DNA of 64,000 bases from Siphonobacter curvatus. GTDB lineage: Bacteria; Bacteroidota; Bacteroidia; Cytophagales; Spirosomataceae. Position numbers and translations under genes: made by a program. Of this stretch, positions 34,641 through 42,487 are shown piece by piece (position 1 is the first letter of the stretch; every line of letters starts with the position of its first letter). The notes below the pieces were generated by a model. It was not told the origin of the DNA. It worked only from the letters and a program-made list of their open reading frames with translations, and did not search any database. The stretch is taken from the NCBI RefSeq assembly GCF_002943425.1, contig NZ_PTRA01000001.1:3286001-3350000 (forward strand), written 5' to 3'.

Positions 34641-35936
34641 TCACAAAGCTCCGGAGTCTTTCTGGAAGGAATCTGGAATAAACTCAATCGTAATCTGGAA
34701 CTGATGTTCAGTAGTTTCGATCACGGGTGTGTAGTGGTACGCCTCACAAATGGACTTGACAATTGCCAAACCCAGCCCCAAAGATTGTCGCTGGGGACTT
34801 TCCTTGACGAAGCGTTCGAACAGAGCTTCGGTTTTACCCGTAATGGGTCGGGCCGTATTGGCAATACTCAGCTTTTGATCGCTTACATGAATTTGTACCG
34901 AACCGTTTTGCGTCGCGTGTAGCATCGCATTTCGGACCAGGTTCCGAAGCAGAATTTCAATCAGATGCACATTTGCCCGTAGCTGCATTGTTTCATCCAG
35001 TTGCAGATCAAGCTGTAATTCCTTTTCCTCGCTGAGGTATTCGTATTCCCCTACCAGTCGCCGCACGATGGGAGCCAAGGCGACATTTTCAACATCGGCG
35101 TACTGCTGATTACTGATTTTGGTCATCAGCAATAGAGCTTTATTCAGGGCTGATAAACGTTCGAGTTGCTCGGTCAGCAGTCCCAGAGCCCGGGCGTCTT
35201 TTTCTTGTAAATCCGGGTTTTGGATCAGTTCTTCGGCCTGGTGCAAAGCGATGGCAAGCGGCGTCTGGATTTCGTGCGAGGCATTTTCCACAAACTGCTT
35301 CTGCTGCTGGTACGACCGTCGATTGACTTCGGCCAGCGTACTTACGACCTGGGTCAGTTCCTGAAATTCAAGAATTGAACTCGTCGGTAAGTGCAGGGCA
35401 TCCGGCTGATCGACCCGGAAGTGTTTCAACTGATCAAGGGTCTGATAGAAAGGTCGCCACAAGCGTTTTTGCAGGAGAAAATTCACGAGAAAGCCCAGTA
35501 AAACCAGGGCGGCACATACCCAAGCCGTACTGTAAGCAATGACTTCGCCCATATCTTCCAGATCGAGCAGGGACGCTTCGATGCGAAGGCGGTAGTACTG
35601 ATCGCGGTGTTTGAATTTGGTCACGAGCTGGCGGTGCGGCTCCTGCTCTTTTTCGATCAGCTCGTATAATTCAATGTCCTCAAAATGTTCGTTGAGGTGT
35701 TTGTACTCCGTTTTGGAAATGGGCTCGATAGTAAATCCCGCGTACAGGGGTGGGTTTTCCACGACAGTCTGCGACTGCAATCCGGCAAGAATTTCGAGTT
35801 TCCGGTTCAGCAGTTCCTCATCAATTTCGTCGTGTACTTCCTCACTTACCTGATCATAGATGTACAGCCCGCTGATGACCAGAGCCAACAGCAGCAGCAG
35901 GGTACTAATCAGCGTACTGCGATTGAGAAGTCTCAT
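34641..35936 (-). CDS. Sensor histidine kinase
   Basis: A 431-residue inner-membrane kinase with transmembrane segments at about 8-28 and 132-155 bracketing a periplasmic sensor of about 100 residues, which is acidic and has no named domain. A HAMP-like linker and the HisKA box FVENASHEIQTPLAIAL with phospho-accepting His221 follow. The ATPase domain has an N box (LLRNLVRNAMLHAT) and G box (SLGLGLAIVKSICEAY). It lies 2 bases after the response regulator and is co-transcribed with it. The CusS/ArlS-like architecture suggests envelope or metal sensing, but the signal is unknown. Confidence 0.93.
   Translation of the reverse strand: MRLLNRSTLISTLLLLLALVISGLYIYDQVSEEVHDEIDEELLNRKLEILAGLQSQTVVENPPLYAGFTIEPISKTEYKHLNEHFEDIELYELIEKEQEPHRQLVTKFKHRDQYYRLRIEASLLDLEDMGEVIAYSTAWVCAALVLLGFLVNFLLQKRLWRPFYQTLDQLKHFRVDQPDALHLPTSSILEFQELTQVVSTLAEVNRRSYQQQKQFVENASHEIQTPLAIALHQAEELIQNPDLQEKDARALGLLTEQLERLSALNKALLLMTKISNQQYADVENVALAPIVRRLVGEYEYLSEEKELQLDLQLDETMQLRANVHLIEILLRNLVRNAMLHATQNGSVQIHVSDQKLSIANTARPITGKTEALFERFVKESPQRQSLGLGLAIVKSICEAYHYTPVIETTEHQFQITIEFIPDSFQKDSGAL
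34644..34675 (-). promoter_or_regulatory. Putative regulator site and promoter before the outer-membrane gene
   Basis: On the minus strand, CAGATTCCTTCCAGA (34661-34675) is followed after exactly 13 bases by TTTG (34644-34647). It overlaps the last codons of the kinase gene. The same motif-N13-TTTG arrangement precedes the response regulator gene. Confidence 0.55.
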
Positions 35937-35938
35937 AC

Positions 35939-36616
35939 TTAGTGGGGAGAAAACTTGTAGCCGATGCCGTATACCGTTTGAATGGTCAGTTCGTAGCCAA
36001 CCTGAGTAAACCGTTTGCGGAGATTTTTAATCTGGGAATAAATGAAATCGTAGGAATCCGACTGATCGGAGTTATCACCCCAGACGTGCTCGGCCAGGGC
36101 CGATTTCTTGATTACGCGGTTTTGATTGGTTACAAAAACCATCAGTAAGTCAAATTCCTTGCGATTGAGCAGTACTTCTTCCCCGTTAAAAAAAACCGTT
36201 CGGGCTTCCGTATCAATCGTCAGCGAACCCACCTGCATGGTATCCGAGCCTTCAAACTTCAACCTTCGCAGTACCGACTTTAGCCGGGCGTTCAGTTCCG
36301 ATAAATGGAAGGGTTTGGGCAGGTAGTCGTCAGCTCCGAGGTCCAGTCCGGTCAGTTTATCCTCCAGCGAATCTTTGGCCGAAATCACAATGGCTCCGGT
36401 GGATTTATGGCTTTCCTTGAGTTGTCGCAGTAAATCCAATCCACTCCCACCGGGCAACATAATGTCGATCAATACACAGTCGTACGCGTACAAAGCCAGC
36501 TTCTCTTCGGCTTCGTCGTAGGTAACAGCCAGCTCGCATACGTGCCCTTCTCCGCCCAAGAAGCGGGAAATGGTCTCATAGAGGCCGGGTTCGTCTTCAA
36601 TCAATAGAATTTTCAT
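35939..36616 (-). CDS. OmpR-family response regulator
   Basis: A 225-residue two-component regulator. The receiver domain has acidic pocket Glu7/Asp8 (KILLIEDEPG), phosphorylation site Asp51 (VLIDIMLPG), and SAKDSLEDKLTGLDLGADDYLPKPF with the conserved Lys. The C-terminal winged helix reads EVLLNRKEFDLLMVFVTNQNRVIKKSALAEHVWG and SQIKNLRKRF. It heads the regulator-kinase-outer-membrane-protein operon. Seven codons upstream are open but the family start is MKILLIEDE. A 15-bp motif upstream may be its own binding site. Confidence 0.95.
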   Translation of the reverse strand: MKILLIEDEPGLYETISRFLGGEGHVCELAVTYDEAEEKLALYAYDCVLIDIMLPGGSGLDLLRQLKESHKSTGAIVISAKDSLEDKLTGLDLGADDYLPKPFHLSELNARLKSVLRRLKFEGSDTMQVGSLTIDTEARTVFFNGEEVLLNRKEFDLLMVFVTNQNRVIKKSALAEHVWGDNSDQSDSYDFIYSQIKNLRKRFTQVGYELTIQTVYGIGYKFSPH

Positions 36617-36634
36617 GGGGCTTCGGAAAAGTAC

Positions 36635-36666
36635 CAAAGTACGCGTTTAATTCTGGAAAGAATCTG
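36635..36666 (-). promoter_or_regulatory. Putative autoregulatory site and promoter of the two-component operon
   Basis: On the minus strand, CAGATTCTTTCCAGA (36652-36666), then 13 bases, then TTTG (36635-36638) within GTACTTTG. The motif matches the copy before the outer-membrane gene at 14 of 15 positions with identical spacing. Confidence 0.6.
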
Positions 36667-36834
36667 AAATTTGCTCCGCACCAGGTAAGGCTTCGCTGGA
36701 GATTTCAGGGTCTTTGGCATAGACTTATTCTGATTCCATTGGTTTATGTTTGAGTAAGCATAAAGCGAACTTCGTCTTTTCAATGAAGCTTTATAGAGCG
36801 TTGAAGATTCGTTATTCACCTAGACGGAGTTTGG

Positions 36835-36947
36835 TCCCGCAGGTAAGGCTGGCTAGTAGCCTGTGGTCCACTCCACGACTAACGACAGCCTGCTTCGAGC
36901 CACCGCATTGCAGCTGTCGTAGGTCGTTCCGCGGTCCACAGGCGGGA
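36835..36947. repeat. Large imperfect inverted repeat
   Basis: Nested pairs are TCCCGC (36835-36840) with GCGGGA (36942-36947), CCTGTGG (36860-36866) with CCACAGG (36936-36942), and an inner 13-of-15 match (ACGACTAACGACAGC against its partner near 36912-36926). It could be a structured RNA or the decayed end of a mobile element. Confidence 0.4.
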
Positions 36948-36965
36948 GAGGTTTTCTTCTTGTGA

Positions 36966-36990
36966 CAATTGATCAATAATTGATTAATTG
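36966..36990. repeat. Imperfect A/T palindrome
   Basis: CAATTGATCAAT-A-ATTGATTAATTG, 11 of 12 positions paired; a possible operator upstream of the acyltransferase gene. Confidence 0.4.
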
Positions 36991-37266
36991 TTAGACGTTG
37001 GTGATTGTTAAAGTTCAATCGGAAACCTTCATGGACGACTTACATCCAGGCCCCGTCCTATCGCGATAAGCTGCCTATTTCTTCAGCAATGGGATGGCCT
37101 GGAGCAGGAGGAAATCAGCAGCGTTCGCGATACGGACTAAATGGTCAGCCGTACTTGCGGGACGAAAAACATACTTTTAGTAAATAGCACATTCCCAGTA
37201 AAAACATTTTTACAAAGAACATACATCAATAAAGTACCAAAAAATAATATCAATTAACCTCAACCC

Positions 37267-38097
37267 ATGAAATCCATTCTACGGAAGTTTCTGGAAATGG
37301 TCGATGTCTTCGGCTTTTTTGAGCGTGATCCTTTCGGAAATCTCGTGTTTACCAAACGCGTCCTCATCGGCACGCTGGGCTCGCTGACCTGGGCCCGGTA
37401 CATGTGGACCAACAAAACGGTCATCAAGGGCACCGAACACCTGGAAAAACTCCCGGAAAGCGGCGTACTGTTTCTGTCCAACCACCAGACCTACTTTGCC
37501 GATGTGATCTGCTTCTATCACATCTTCTGCAGTGTCAAATGGGGCTTCCGAAACTGGATTGGACTGCCCATTTACCTGCTGGCTCCCCGGGCCCGGATGT
37601 ATTACGTAGCCGCCTCCGAGACCATGAAAGACAGCGGTCTGGTCCCCCGCATTTTTGCTCAGGCCGGCGGGATTACCATCAACCGCTCCTGGCGGGCCAA
37701 AGGACACGATGTGAAACGGGAAGTAGACAAATCCGCCGGTGATAAAATTGGTAAAGGCCTTTCGGATGGCTGGGTGGTGAGTTTCCCGCAGGGTACTACC
37801 AGCCCGTACGCCCCCGTACGAAAAGGGACCGGACATTTGATCAAGGAACATCAGCCGATAGTCGTACCCGTCGTCATTAATGGGTTTCGTCGGGCTTTTG
37901 ATAAAAAAGGGCTCTTGCTGAAAAAACGGGGCACTACCCTTTCGGTGACCTTCAAAGAACCCATGCGGTTTGATCCCTCCCTTTCCGTGGAGGAAATCAT
38001 TACGCACGTGGAAGCCTTTCTGGAACAGGACTATCCGGAGGGCAAACAATGGTACGTGAAAAAACAGGCGGAAAAAACGGAATCTTCCGGCACCTAG
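37267..38097 (+). CDS. 1-acyl-sn-glycerol-3-phosphate acyltransferase-like protein (PlsC family)
   Basis: A 276-residue membrane-associated acyltransferase of phospholipid synthesis. The catalytic box reads SNHQTYFADV: His73 and Asp79 are separated by five residues rather than the usual four. GGITINRSWRAKG follows, then the third motif as FPQGTTSPYAPVRKGTGHLI, with Gln in place of the common Glu, and PVVINGFRRAFDKKG. The membrane-facing N-terminal segment is GTLGSLTWARYMW. The fold assignment is firm. The exact substrate is not, because of the altered boxes; alternative lysolipid acceptors are possible. Confidence 0.85.
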   Translation: MKSILRKFLEMVDVFGFFERDPFGNLVFTKRVLIGTLGSLTWARYMWTNKTVIKGTEHLEKLPESGVLFLSNHQTYFADVICFYHIFCSVKWGFRNWIGLPIYLLAPRARMYYVAASETMKDSGLVPRIFAQAGGITINRSWRAKGHDVKREVDKSAGDKIGKGLSDGWVVSFPQGTTSPYAPVRKGTGHLIKEHQPIVVPVVINGFRRAFDKKGLLLKKRGTTLSVTFKEPMRFDPSLSVEEIITHVEAFLEQDYPEGKQWYVKKQAEKTESSGT

Positions 38098-38136
38098 TTT
38101 TCTACTTTTTTTTCATCCGATCCGGTCTTTGACGCC

Positions 38137-38144
38137 TACTTTTG
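38137..38144 (+). promoter_or_regulatory. -7 box for nuoD
   Basis: TACTTTTG fits TAnnTTTG exactly, 25 bases before the nuoD ATG. This suggests that nuoD is transcribed on its own. Confidence 0.5.
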
Positions 38145-38169
38145 ACACCACGTTTCTTCACTTCGCACT

Positions 38170-39384
38170 ATGCCCGCTATTCAATACGAATACAAACCTG
38201 AAAACCATTTCCGCTCGGATCCAAACAAGTATAAACTGGAAGATCTGAAGTCGGAAGAGATGATCCTTAACATGGGGCCGCAGCACCCTTCGACGCACGG
38301 GGTACTCCGGCTGGAGATTATCAGCGACGGCGAGTTGATTGTGGATGTAGTCCCGCATTTGGGTTACCTGCACCGCTGTTTTGAAAAACACGCCGAAAAT
38401 CTGCCCTTCAACCAGACGATTCCTTTCGTCGATCGGATGGACTACCTGGCGGCCATGAACTCGGAACACGTCTACGTAATGGGCGTGGAAAAGATGCTGG
38501 GTATCGACAAGGAAATTCCAAAACGTGTGGAATACATCCGGGTACTGGTGGCCGAGCTGAACCGACTGGCTTCGCACTTTGTCGCCATTGGTTCGTATGC
38601 CTTGGATATTGGTGCCTATACCCCGTTCCTGTGGCTCATGCGGGACCGGGAACACATTCAGCGGATGCTGGAATGGATTTGTGGAGCCCGTATGCTTTAC
38701 AATTACATCTGGATTGGTGGTTTGTTCTACGATTTGCCCGTGGGCTTTGAGGAGCGTTGCCGCGATCTGGTCAAGTACCTCAGACCCAAGCTGGTAGAAC
38801 TACAGCAACTGGTCATTGAGAATGAAATCTTCGTGCGTCGTACGGCGAATGTCGGCGTACTCCCCCTGGCCACGGCGATCGATTACGGCTGTACGGGTCC
38901 GGTGTTACGCGGCTCGGGACTACGCTGGGATTTGCGAAAAGTGGATGCCTATTCCGTTTACCCTGAACTTGATTTTGACATTCCCATTGGGGAAGGCAAA
39001 ATGGGTACGGTGGGTGACTGCTGGGATCGTAATAACGTACGAGTGATGGAATGCTGGGAATCGCTCAAAATTGTGGAACAATGCCTGGATCAGTTAACTG
39101 GTACACACAAACGTACCTCAGACTTTGATCCGCAGGCCTTTGTACCGAAGAAAATCCGTCCGAAAGCCATGGACTGCTACGTACGGGGTGAAGGCTCGAA
39201 AGGCGAACTGGGTTTTTACATCCGTACCGACGGTAAATCCGACGTACCCGTTCGAATGAAATCGCGGGGACCTTCGTTTCATAACCTTTCCGTCATTTCC
39301 GAAATCAGTCGCGGAGCTTTACTGGCCGATCTGGTTGCTGTAATTGGTTCACTGGATCTAGTTATGGGCGAAGTGGATCGGTAA
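38170..39384 (+). CDS. nuoD: NADH-quinone oxidoreductase subunit D
   Basis: A 404-residue 49-kDa-type subunit of the complex I peripheral arm that helps form the quinone site. Clear landmarks are [26 protein letters not shown] with the conserved His pair, [74 protein letters not shown] and the C-terminal [20 protein letters not shown]. It is an unfused NuoD, not NuoCD. No other complex I gene is adjacent; nuoKLMN lies about 30 kb away. Confidence 0.97.
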   Translation: MPAIQYEYKPENHFRSDPNKYKLEDLKSEEMILNMGPQHPSTHGVLRLEIISDGELIVDVVPHLGYLHRCFEKHAENLPFNQTIPFVDRMDYLAAMNSEHVYVMGVEKMLGIDKEIPKRVEYIRVLVAELNRLASHFVAIGSYALDIGAYTPFLWLMRDREHIQRMLEWICGARMLYNYIWIGGLFYDLPVGFEERCRDLVKYLRPKLVELQQLVIENEIFVRRTANVGVLPLATAIDYGCTGPVLRGSGLRWDLRKVDAYSVYPELDFDIPIGEGKMGTVGDCWDRNNVRVMECWESLKIVEQCLDQLTGTHKRTSDFDPQAFVPKKIRPKAMDCYVRGEGSKGELGFYIRTDGKSDVPVRMKSRGPSFHNLSVISEISRGALLADLVAVIGSLDLVMGEVDR

Positions 39385-39430
39385 ACGCATTAAACACTTC
39401 TTCTGCGAAATCTATACTTATAAAAATCTT

Positions 39431-39955
39431 ATGTTTCGATTAGACCCCGAACGGCCGTATCAGAAAAAAACAGAATCGCATTCATTGATTCGTTTTCAAG
39501 ATTGCGATCCCTTGCAGCACTTGAATAATGCCAAATACCTGGATTATTACTTCAACGCTCGCGAAGACCATGTCTTCTCCATGTACGGTTTTACGATGGA
39601 TTATACCTTCAAGAAACACAATGCAAGCTGGGTCGTGTATAATCACCAGATTGGCTATATTCGGCCAGCCCGTGTTAGTGAATGGGTAACCATTATTACC
39701 AGCATCATTTATTTCGATGAAAGTACGATGGTGACGGAATACGTCATGACGAATGAAAATAAAACGGAATTAAAAAACGTCATGTGGTCAACGGCCAAAT
39801 ACATTTCGGTCGTTACGGGAAAAGTTATTCCACACCAAGAAGAAATTCATCAATTTTTACAAACCGTAGCTGTGGAAGGAGTAGATTATTTAAACATTAC
39901 GTTTAACGAACGTATTAAACAGATTAAAACAGCACTAGCGGAAGGAAGATACTAA
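39431..39955 (+). CDS. Acyl-CoA thioesterase, hotdog fold
   Basis: A 174-residue YbgC/4HBT-type thioesterase: SHSLIRFQDCDPLQHLNNAKYLDYYFNAREDHV carries the catalytic Asp and the N-terminal part of the hotdog helix. VVYNHQIGYIRPARVSEWVTIITSIIYFDESTMVTEYVMTNEN gives the beta sheet. It probably hydrolyses a short or aromatic acyl-CoA in the cytoplasm. It begins 46 bases after nuoD and may share its transcript; it ends at a strong terminator. Confidence 0.85.
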   Translation: MFRLDPERPYQKKTESHSLIRFQDCDPLQHLNNAKYLDYYFNAREDHVFSMYGFTMDYTFKKHNASWVVYNHQIGYIRPARVSEWVTIITSIIYFDESTMVTEYVMTNENKTELKNVMWSTAKYISVVTGKVIPHQEEIHQFLQTVAVEGVDYLNITFNERIKQIKTALAEGRY

Positions 39956-40015
39956 GTCATTAAATAGTAGATCAATACAATTTACTGTTCGAATTTACTT
40001 TCATAATTTTCTATT

Positions 40016-40073
40016 AAGCAACGCGTACAAAAGGAATTTAAAAGGTCCTTCTTTTGTACACGTTGCTTTTTTA
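40016..40073 (+). terminator. Terminator after the thioesterase gene
   Basis: An 18-bp stem with one mismatch (40016-40033 with 40051-40068) and a T-run. Confidence 0.85.
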
Positions 40074-40178
40074 ATGGTTTTTAACAAACCTTTTTTATGC
40101 TTTTTAATAGCTTTGTTTTTCTTCATTGAATTATACTAACCTAACAAAATATAAGTACTTAATAATACCTTTAACTGC

Positions 40179-40781
40179 ATGAAATTAATCGTACTAACTA
40201 GCCTATTCTTATGGGGTATTTGTTTTTCCATTCAAGCTCAAACGCCTGTCGTAAGCTCCTTTCCTAAAAACAGTATTCGTCTGGGTGTGGATCACCTGAG
40301 TTTAGATGCTCCGGACGGTACGGCTCGTCGCGTAATGCTGCGTTACAATCGACACTTCACCCAACGTTGGACGCTGGAAGGCGGTATGGGCTATCTATCG
40401 ACTCCTCATACCTTACGGGCACTTGATCTTGTGCTGGAAGGAAAGCGACGGGAGCGAGTGATGCTGGAGGCGAGTATCTTTTTTGATGTACTCAAACACC
40501 CGAATCATGCCTTCCGGCTGGGTGGAGGTCCCGCCTTCTGGTACCGCGATGAAGAACTTCTGGGACATGCTCAGTATCGAATACTGAACAATACGCACAT
40601 CCTCAATTACCTGGCTGAGGTCAATCACGTCAAAGGTCATTCGCTGGGTTATCAATTAGCCGCCGACTATGAATATCGCATTCCCGAAGTCAACGTAAGT
40701 TTGGGAGCCCGCTTTACGTTTGCCAATCTGGATACCGCTATCAGCTCCATGCTGGGACTAACCGCAGGGTACCATTTCTAG
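40179..40781 (+). CDS. Small outer-membrane beta-barrel protein, unknown function
   Basis: A 200-residue protein with a signal peptide (MKLIVLTSLFLWGICFSIQAQ). Amphipathic strands follow (NSIRLGVDHLSL, RRVMLRYNRHFTQRWTLEGGMGYL, ASIFFDVLKHPNHAFRLGGGPAFWYR, GYQLAADYEYRIPEVNVSLGARFTF), ending in LTAGYHF with the C-terminal Phe typical of outer-membrane barrels. I do not recognise a specific family. It stands alone after a terminator, in an A/T-rich upstream region. Confidence 0.75.
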   Translation: MKLIVLTSLFLWGICFSIQAQTPVVSSFPKNSIRLGVDHLSLDAPDGTARRVMLRYNRHFTQRWTLEGGMGYLSTPHTLRALDLVLEGKRRERVMLEASIFFDVLKHPNHAFRLGGGPAFWYRDEELLGHAQYRILNNTHILNYLAEVNHVKGHSLGYQLAADYEYRIPEVNVSLGARFTFANLDTAISSMLGLTAGYHF

Positions 40782-40802
40782 CCCAAAACCGTTCGAATAT
40801 TA

Positions 40803-40816
40803 CCGTAATTTTACGG
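40803..40816. repeat. Short palindrome CCGTAA-TT-TTACGG
   Basis: A 6-bp perfect inverted repeat about 20 bases after the barrel gene stop. It lacks a strong T-run and could be a weak terminator or operator. Confidence 0.3.
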
Positions 40817-40884
40817 CCTGCTGACCTTGTATTAAATAATCATTACGCTTCTGTTTCAGCCCTATACCGCCCGGACCCGGCTTC

Positions 40885-40892
40885 TATTTTTG
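40885..40892 (+). promoter_or_regulatory. -7 box for the choice-of-anchor protein
   Basis: TATTTTTG fits TAnnTTTG exactly, 26 bases before the ATG. The -33 element is unclear. Confidence 0.5.
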
Positions 40893-40918
40893 TTCCTCTC
40901 ACTACACTTTACACAAGC

Positions 40919-42430
40919 ATGTTACGGAACAAGAAATGGATTGCCCTATGGGTATTGGCAGTGGCTTTCCAGGCCTGCGTAAAAGATCACAATCCCCAAC
41001 CTGATCCTACTGAAAATCCAGCGGCTTTCCGCGAGGTGTCTTCCACTAAAATTGGTGGTGAAGCGGCGGCTGAAATCTCCGCTTACGATCCGGCAAGCAA
41101 ACGACTCTTTACCGTTAACAACGAAGCCAAAGCTCTGGTGGACGTACTGGACCTTTCGGCCTTACCCAAAGTTATCAAGATTCAGTCCATCGACATCTCG
41201 GCCCTGGGTGGTGTAGCCAATAGCGTGTCGGTCTCGGACGGCAAACTGGCGATTGCTCTGGAAGCCACCAACAAGCAGGCCAACGGTAGCGTCATCGTGA
41301 TGGATACTAAAACTCTGACGCAGCTGAAGCAGATTACCGTGGGTGCATTGCCCGACATGGTGACTTTCAGTCCCGACGGCAAGTACATCGTGACGGCCAA
41401 TGAAGGCGAACCCAATGCCACCTATACGAACGATCCGGCAGGCTCAATTTCCATCATTGATGTAACCAACAATTACAGCATTCGTACGCTTACCTTCGAT
41501 TCATTTGCTCCGCTACAGGCTCAGCTGCAAACCGGTGGTTTCCGGATTTTTGGGCCAAATGCCAGCTTTGCTCAGGATATTGAACCGGAGTACGTAGCCA
41601 TTTCGCAGGATTCTAAAAAAGCTTGGGTGACACTCCAGGAAAACAATGGTATTGCGGAAGTAGATCTGTTGGGTGGTGCGATTATAAAACTGCATCCGCT
41701 GGGCACGGTGGATGTAAGCTTACCCGAAAATGCCATTGATCCTTCCAACGAAGATGGTAAAATTGTCTTTGCCACCTGGCCGATTAAGTCGCTGTACCTG
41801 CCCGACGCCATTTCCTATTTCAACGTGAATAACGCCGGTTATCTGATCACGGCCAACGAAGGCGATGCCCGTGAATACGATGCCTTCGTGGAGCAGGCCC
41901 GCATCAGTACGCTGAAGCTGGATCCTAGCAAATTTCCGAATGCAGCAACTTTACAAAAGAAAGAGCAACTGGGTCGTCTGTACGTTACCAAGACCCTCGG
42001 TGATACGGATCAGGACGGTGATTACGATGAATTGTACACCTTTGGTGGCCGTGGCTTTAGTATTCGGGAGGCCGCTACGGGTCAACTGATTTACAATTCT
42101 GGGAAGAGTATGGAGGAAGAAGTAGTCAAAGCGGGTGCCTACGACGATAGCCGTTCGGATGATAAAGGTGTGGAACCCGAAGGCATTACCGTGGGTATGG
42201 TGAATGGCAAACCGATTGCTTTCATCGCTCTGGAACGGGCCGATGCCGTGGCCATCTACGACGTGAGTAATCCCAAGGCTCCTCAATTTCTGCAATTGTT
42301 ACGTACGGGTGACGCTCCCGAAGGAATCCTGTTCGTAGCTCCCGACAAAAGTCCAAATGGTCGTAGTATGCTGATTGTGAGCAGTGAAGGTGATGGTACG
42401 GTAAAAGTTTATCAGCCGGACCGTTTGTAG
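40919..42430 (+). CDS. Choice-of-anchor I family beta-propeller lipoprotein
   Basis: A 503-residue envelope lipoprotein: the signal MLRNKKWIALWVLAVAFQAC has lipobox FQAC and Cys20. The rest is a YVTN-like beta-propeller of the choice-of-anchor I type: EISAYDPASKRLFTVNNEAKALVDVLDLS, VSFSPDGKY-like VTFSPDGKYIVTANEGEPNATYTNDPAGSISIIDV, YVAISQDSKKAWVTLQENNGIAEVDL, YLITANEGDAREYDAFVEQARI and GVEPEGITVGMVNGKPIAFIALERADAVAIYDV. Relatives in other phyla are attached to the surface by varied C-terminal anchors; here anchoring is by lipid instead. Some relatives are annotated as alkaline phosphatases, but no catalytic site is visible. Confidence 0.88.
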   Translation: MLRNKKWIALWVLAVAFQACVKDHNPQPDPTENPAAFREVSSTKIGGEAAAEISAYDPASKRLFTVNNEAKALVDVLDLSALPKVIKIQSIDISALGGVANSVSVSDGKLAIALEATNKQANGSVIVMDTKTLTQLKQITVGALPDMVTFSPDGKYIVTANEGEPNATYTNDPAGSISIIDVTNNYSIRTLTFDSFAPLQAQLQTGGFRIFGPNASFAQDIEPEYVAISQDSKKAWVTLQENNGIAEVDLLGGAIIKLHPLGTVDVSLPENAIDPSNEDGKIVFATWPIKSLYLPDAISYFNVNNAGYLITANEGDAREYDAFVEQARISTLKLDPSKFPNAATLQKKEQLGRLYVTKTLGDTDQDGDYDELYTFGGRGFSIREAATGQLIYNSGKSMEEEVVKAGAYDDSRSDDKGVEPEGITVGMVNGKPIAFIALERADAVAIYDVSNPKAPQFLQLLRTGDAPEGILFVAPDKSPNGRSMLIVSSEGDGTVKVYQPDRL

Positions 42431-42439
42431 ATAGCATTT

Positions 42440-42484
42440 CGCTCACTCCGATCATTCCATGACGGTTACCAATCGGGGTGAGCG
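42440..42484. terminator. Inverted repeat between convergent genes
   Basis: CGCTCACTCCGAT (42440-42452) pairs with 42472-42484 with one G-T pair across a 19-base loop. T-runs are poor on both sides, so termination is likely but not certain. Confidence 0.55.
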
Positions 42485-42487
42485 GCG

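Larger units (their letters stand above)
36617..37266. other. Divergent regulator / acyltransferase intergenic region (650 bp)
   Basis: The region contains no convincing gene. It carries the operon motif at its left edge, a large imperfect hairpin at 36835-36947 and a 25-bp A/T palindrome at 36966-36990. A low-complexity run of A/T precedes the acyltransferase. Confidence 0.6.

Noticed and set aside
36860-36942. Possible tRNA in the hairpin-rich intergenic segment
   Set aside because: No T-loop GTTCRANNC with matching acceptor and anticodon stems could be drawn; the pairing is one long imperfect hairpin.
37279-38049. Long minus-strand frame opposite the acyltransferase (256 codons)
   Set aside because: The plus-strand frame carries the recognisable acyltransferase boxes; the antisense translation has no recognisable domain.
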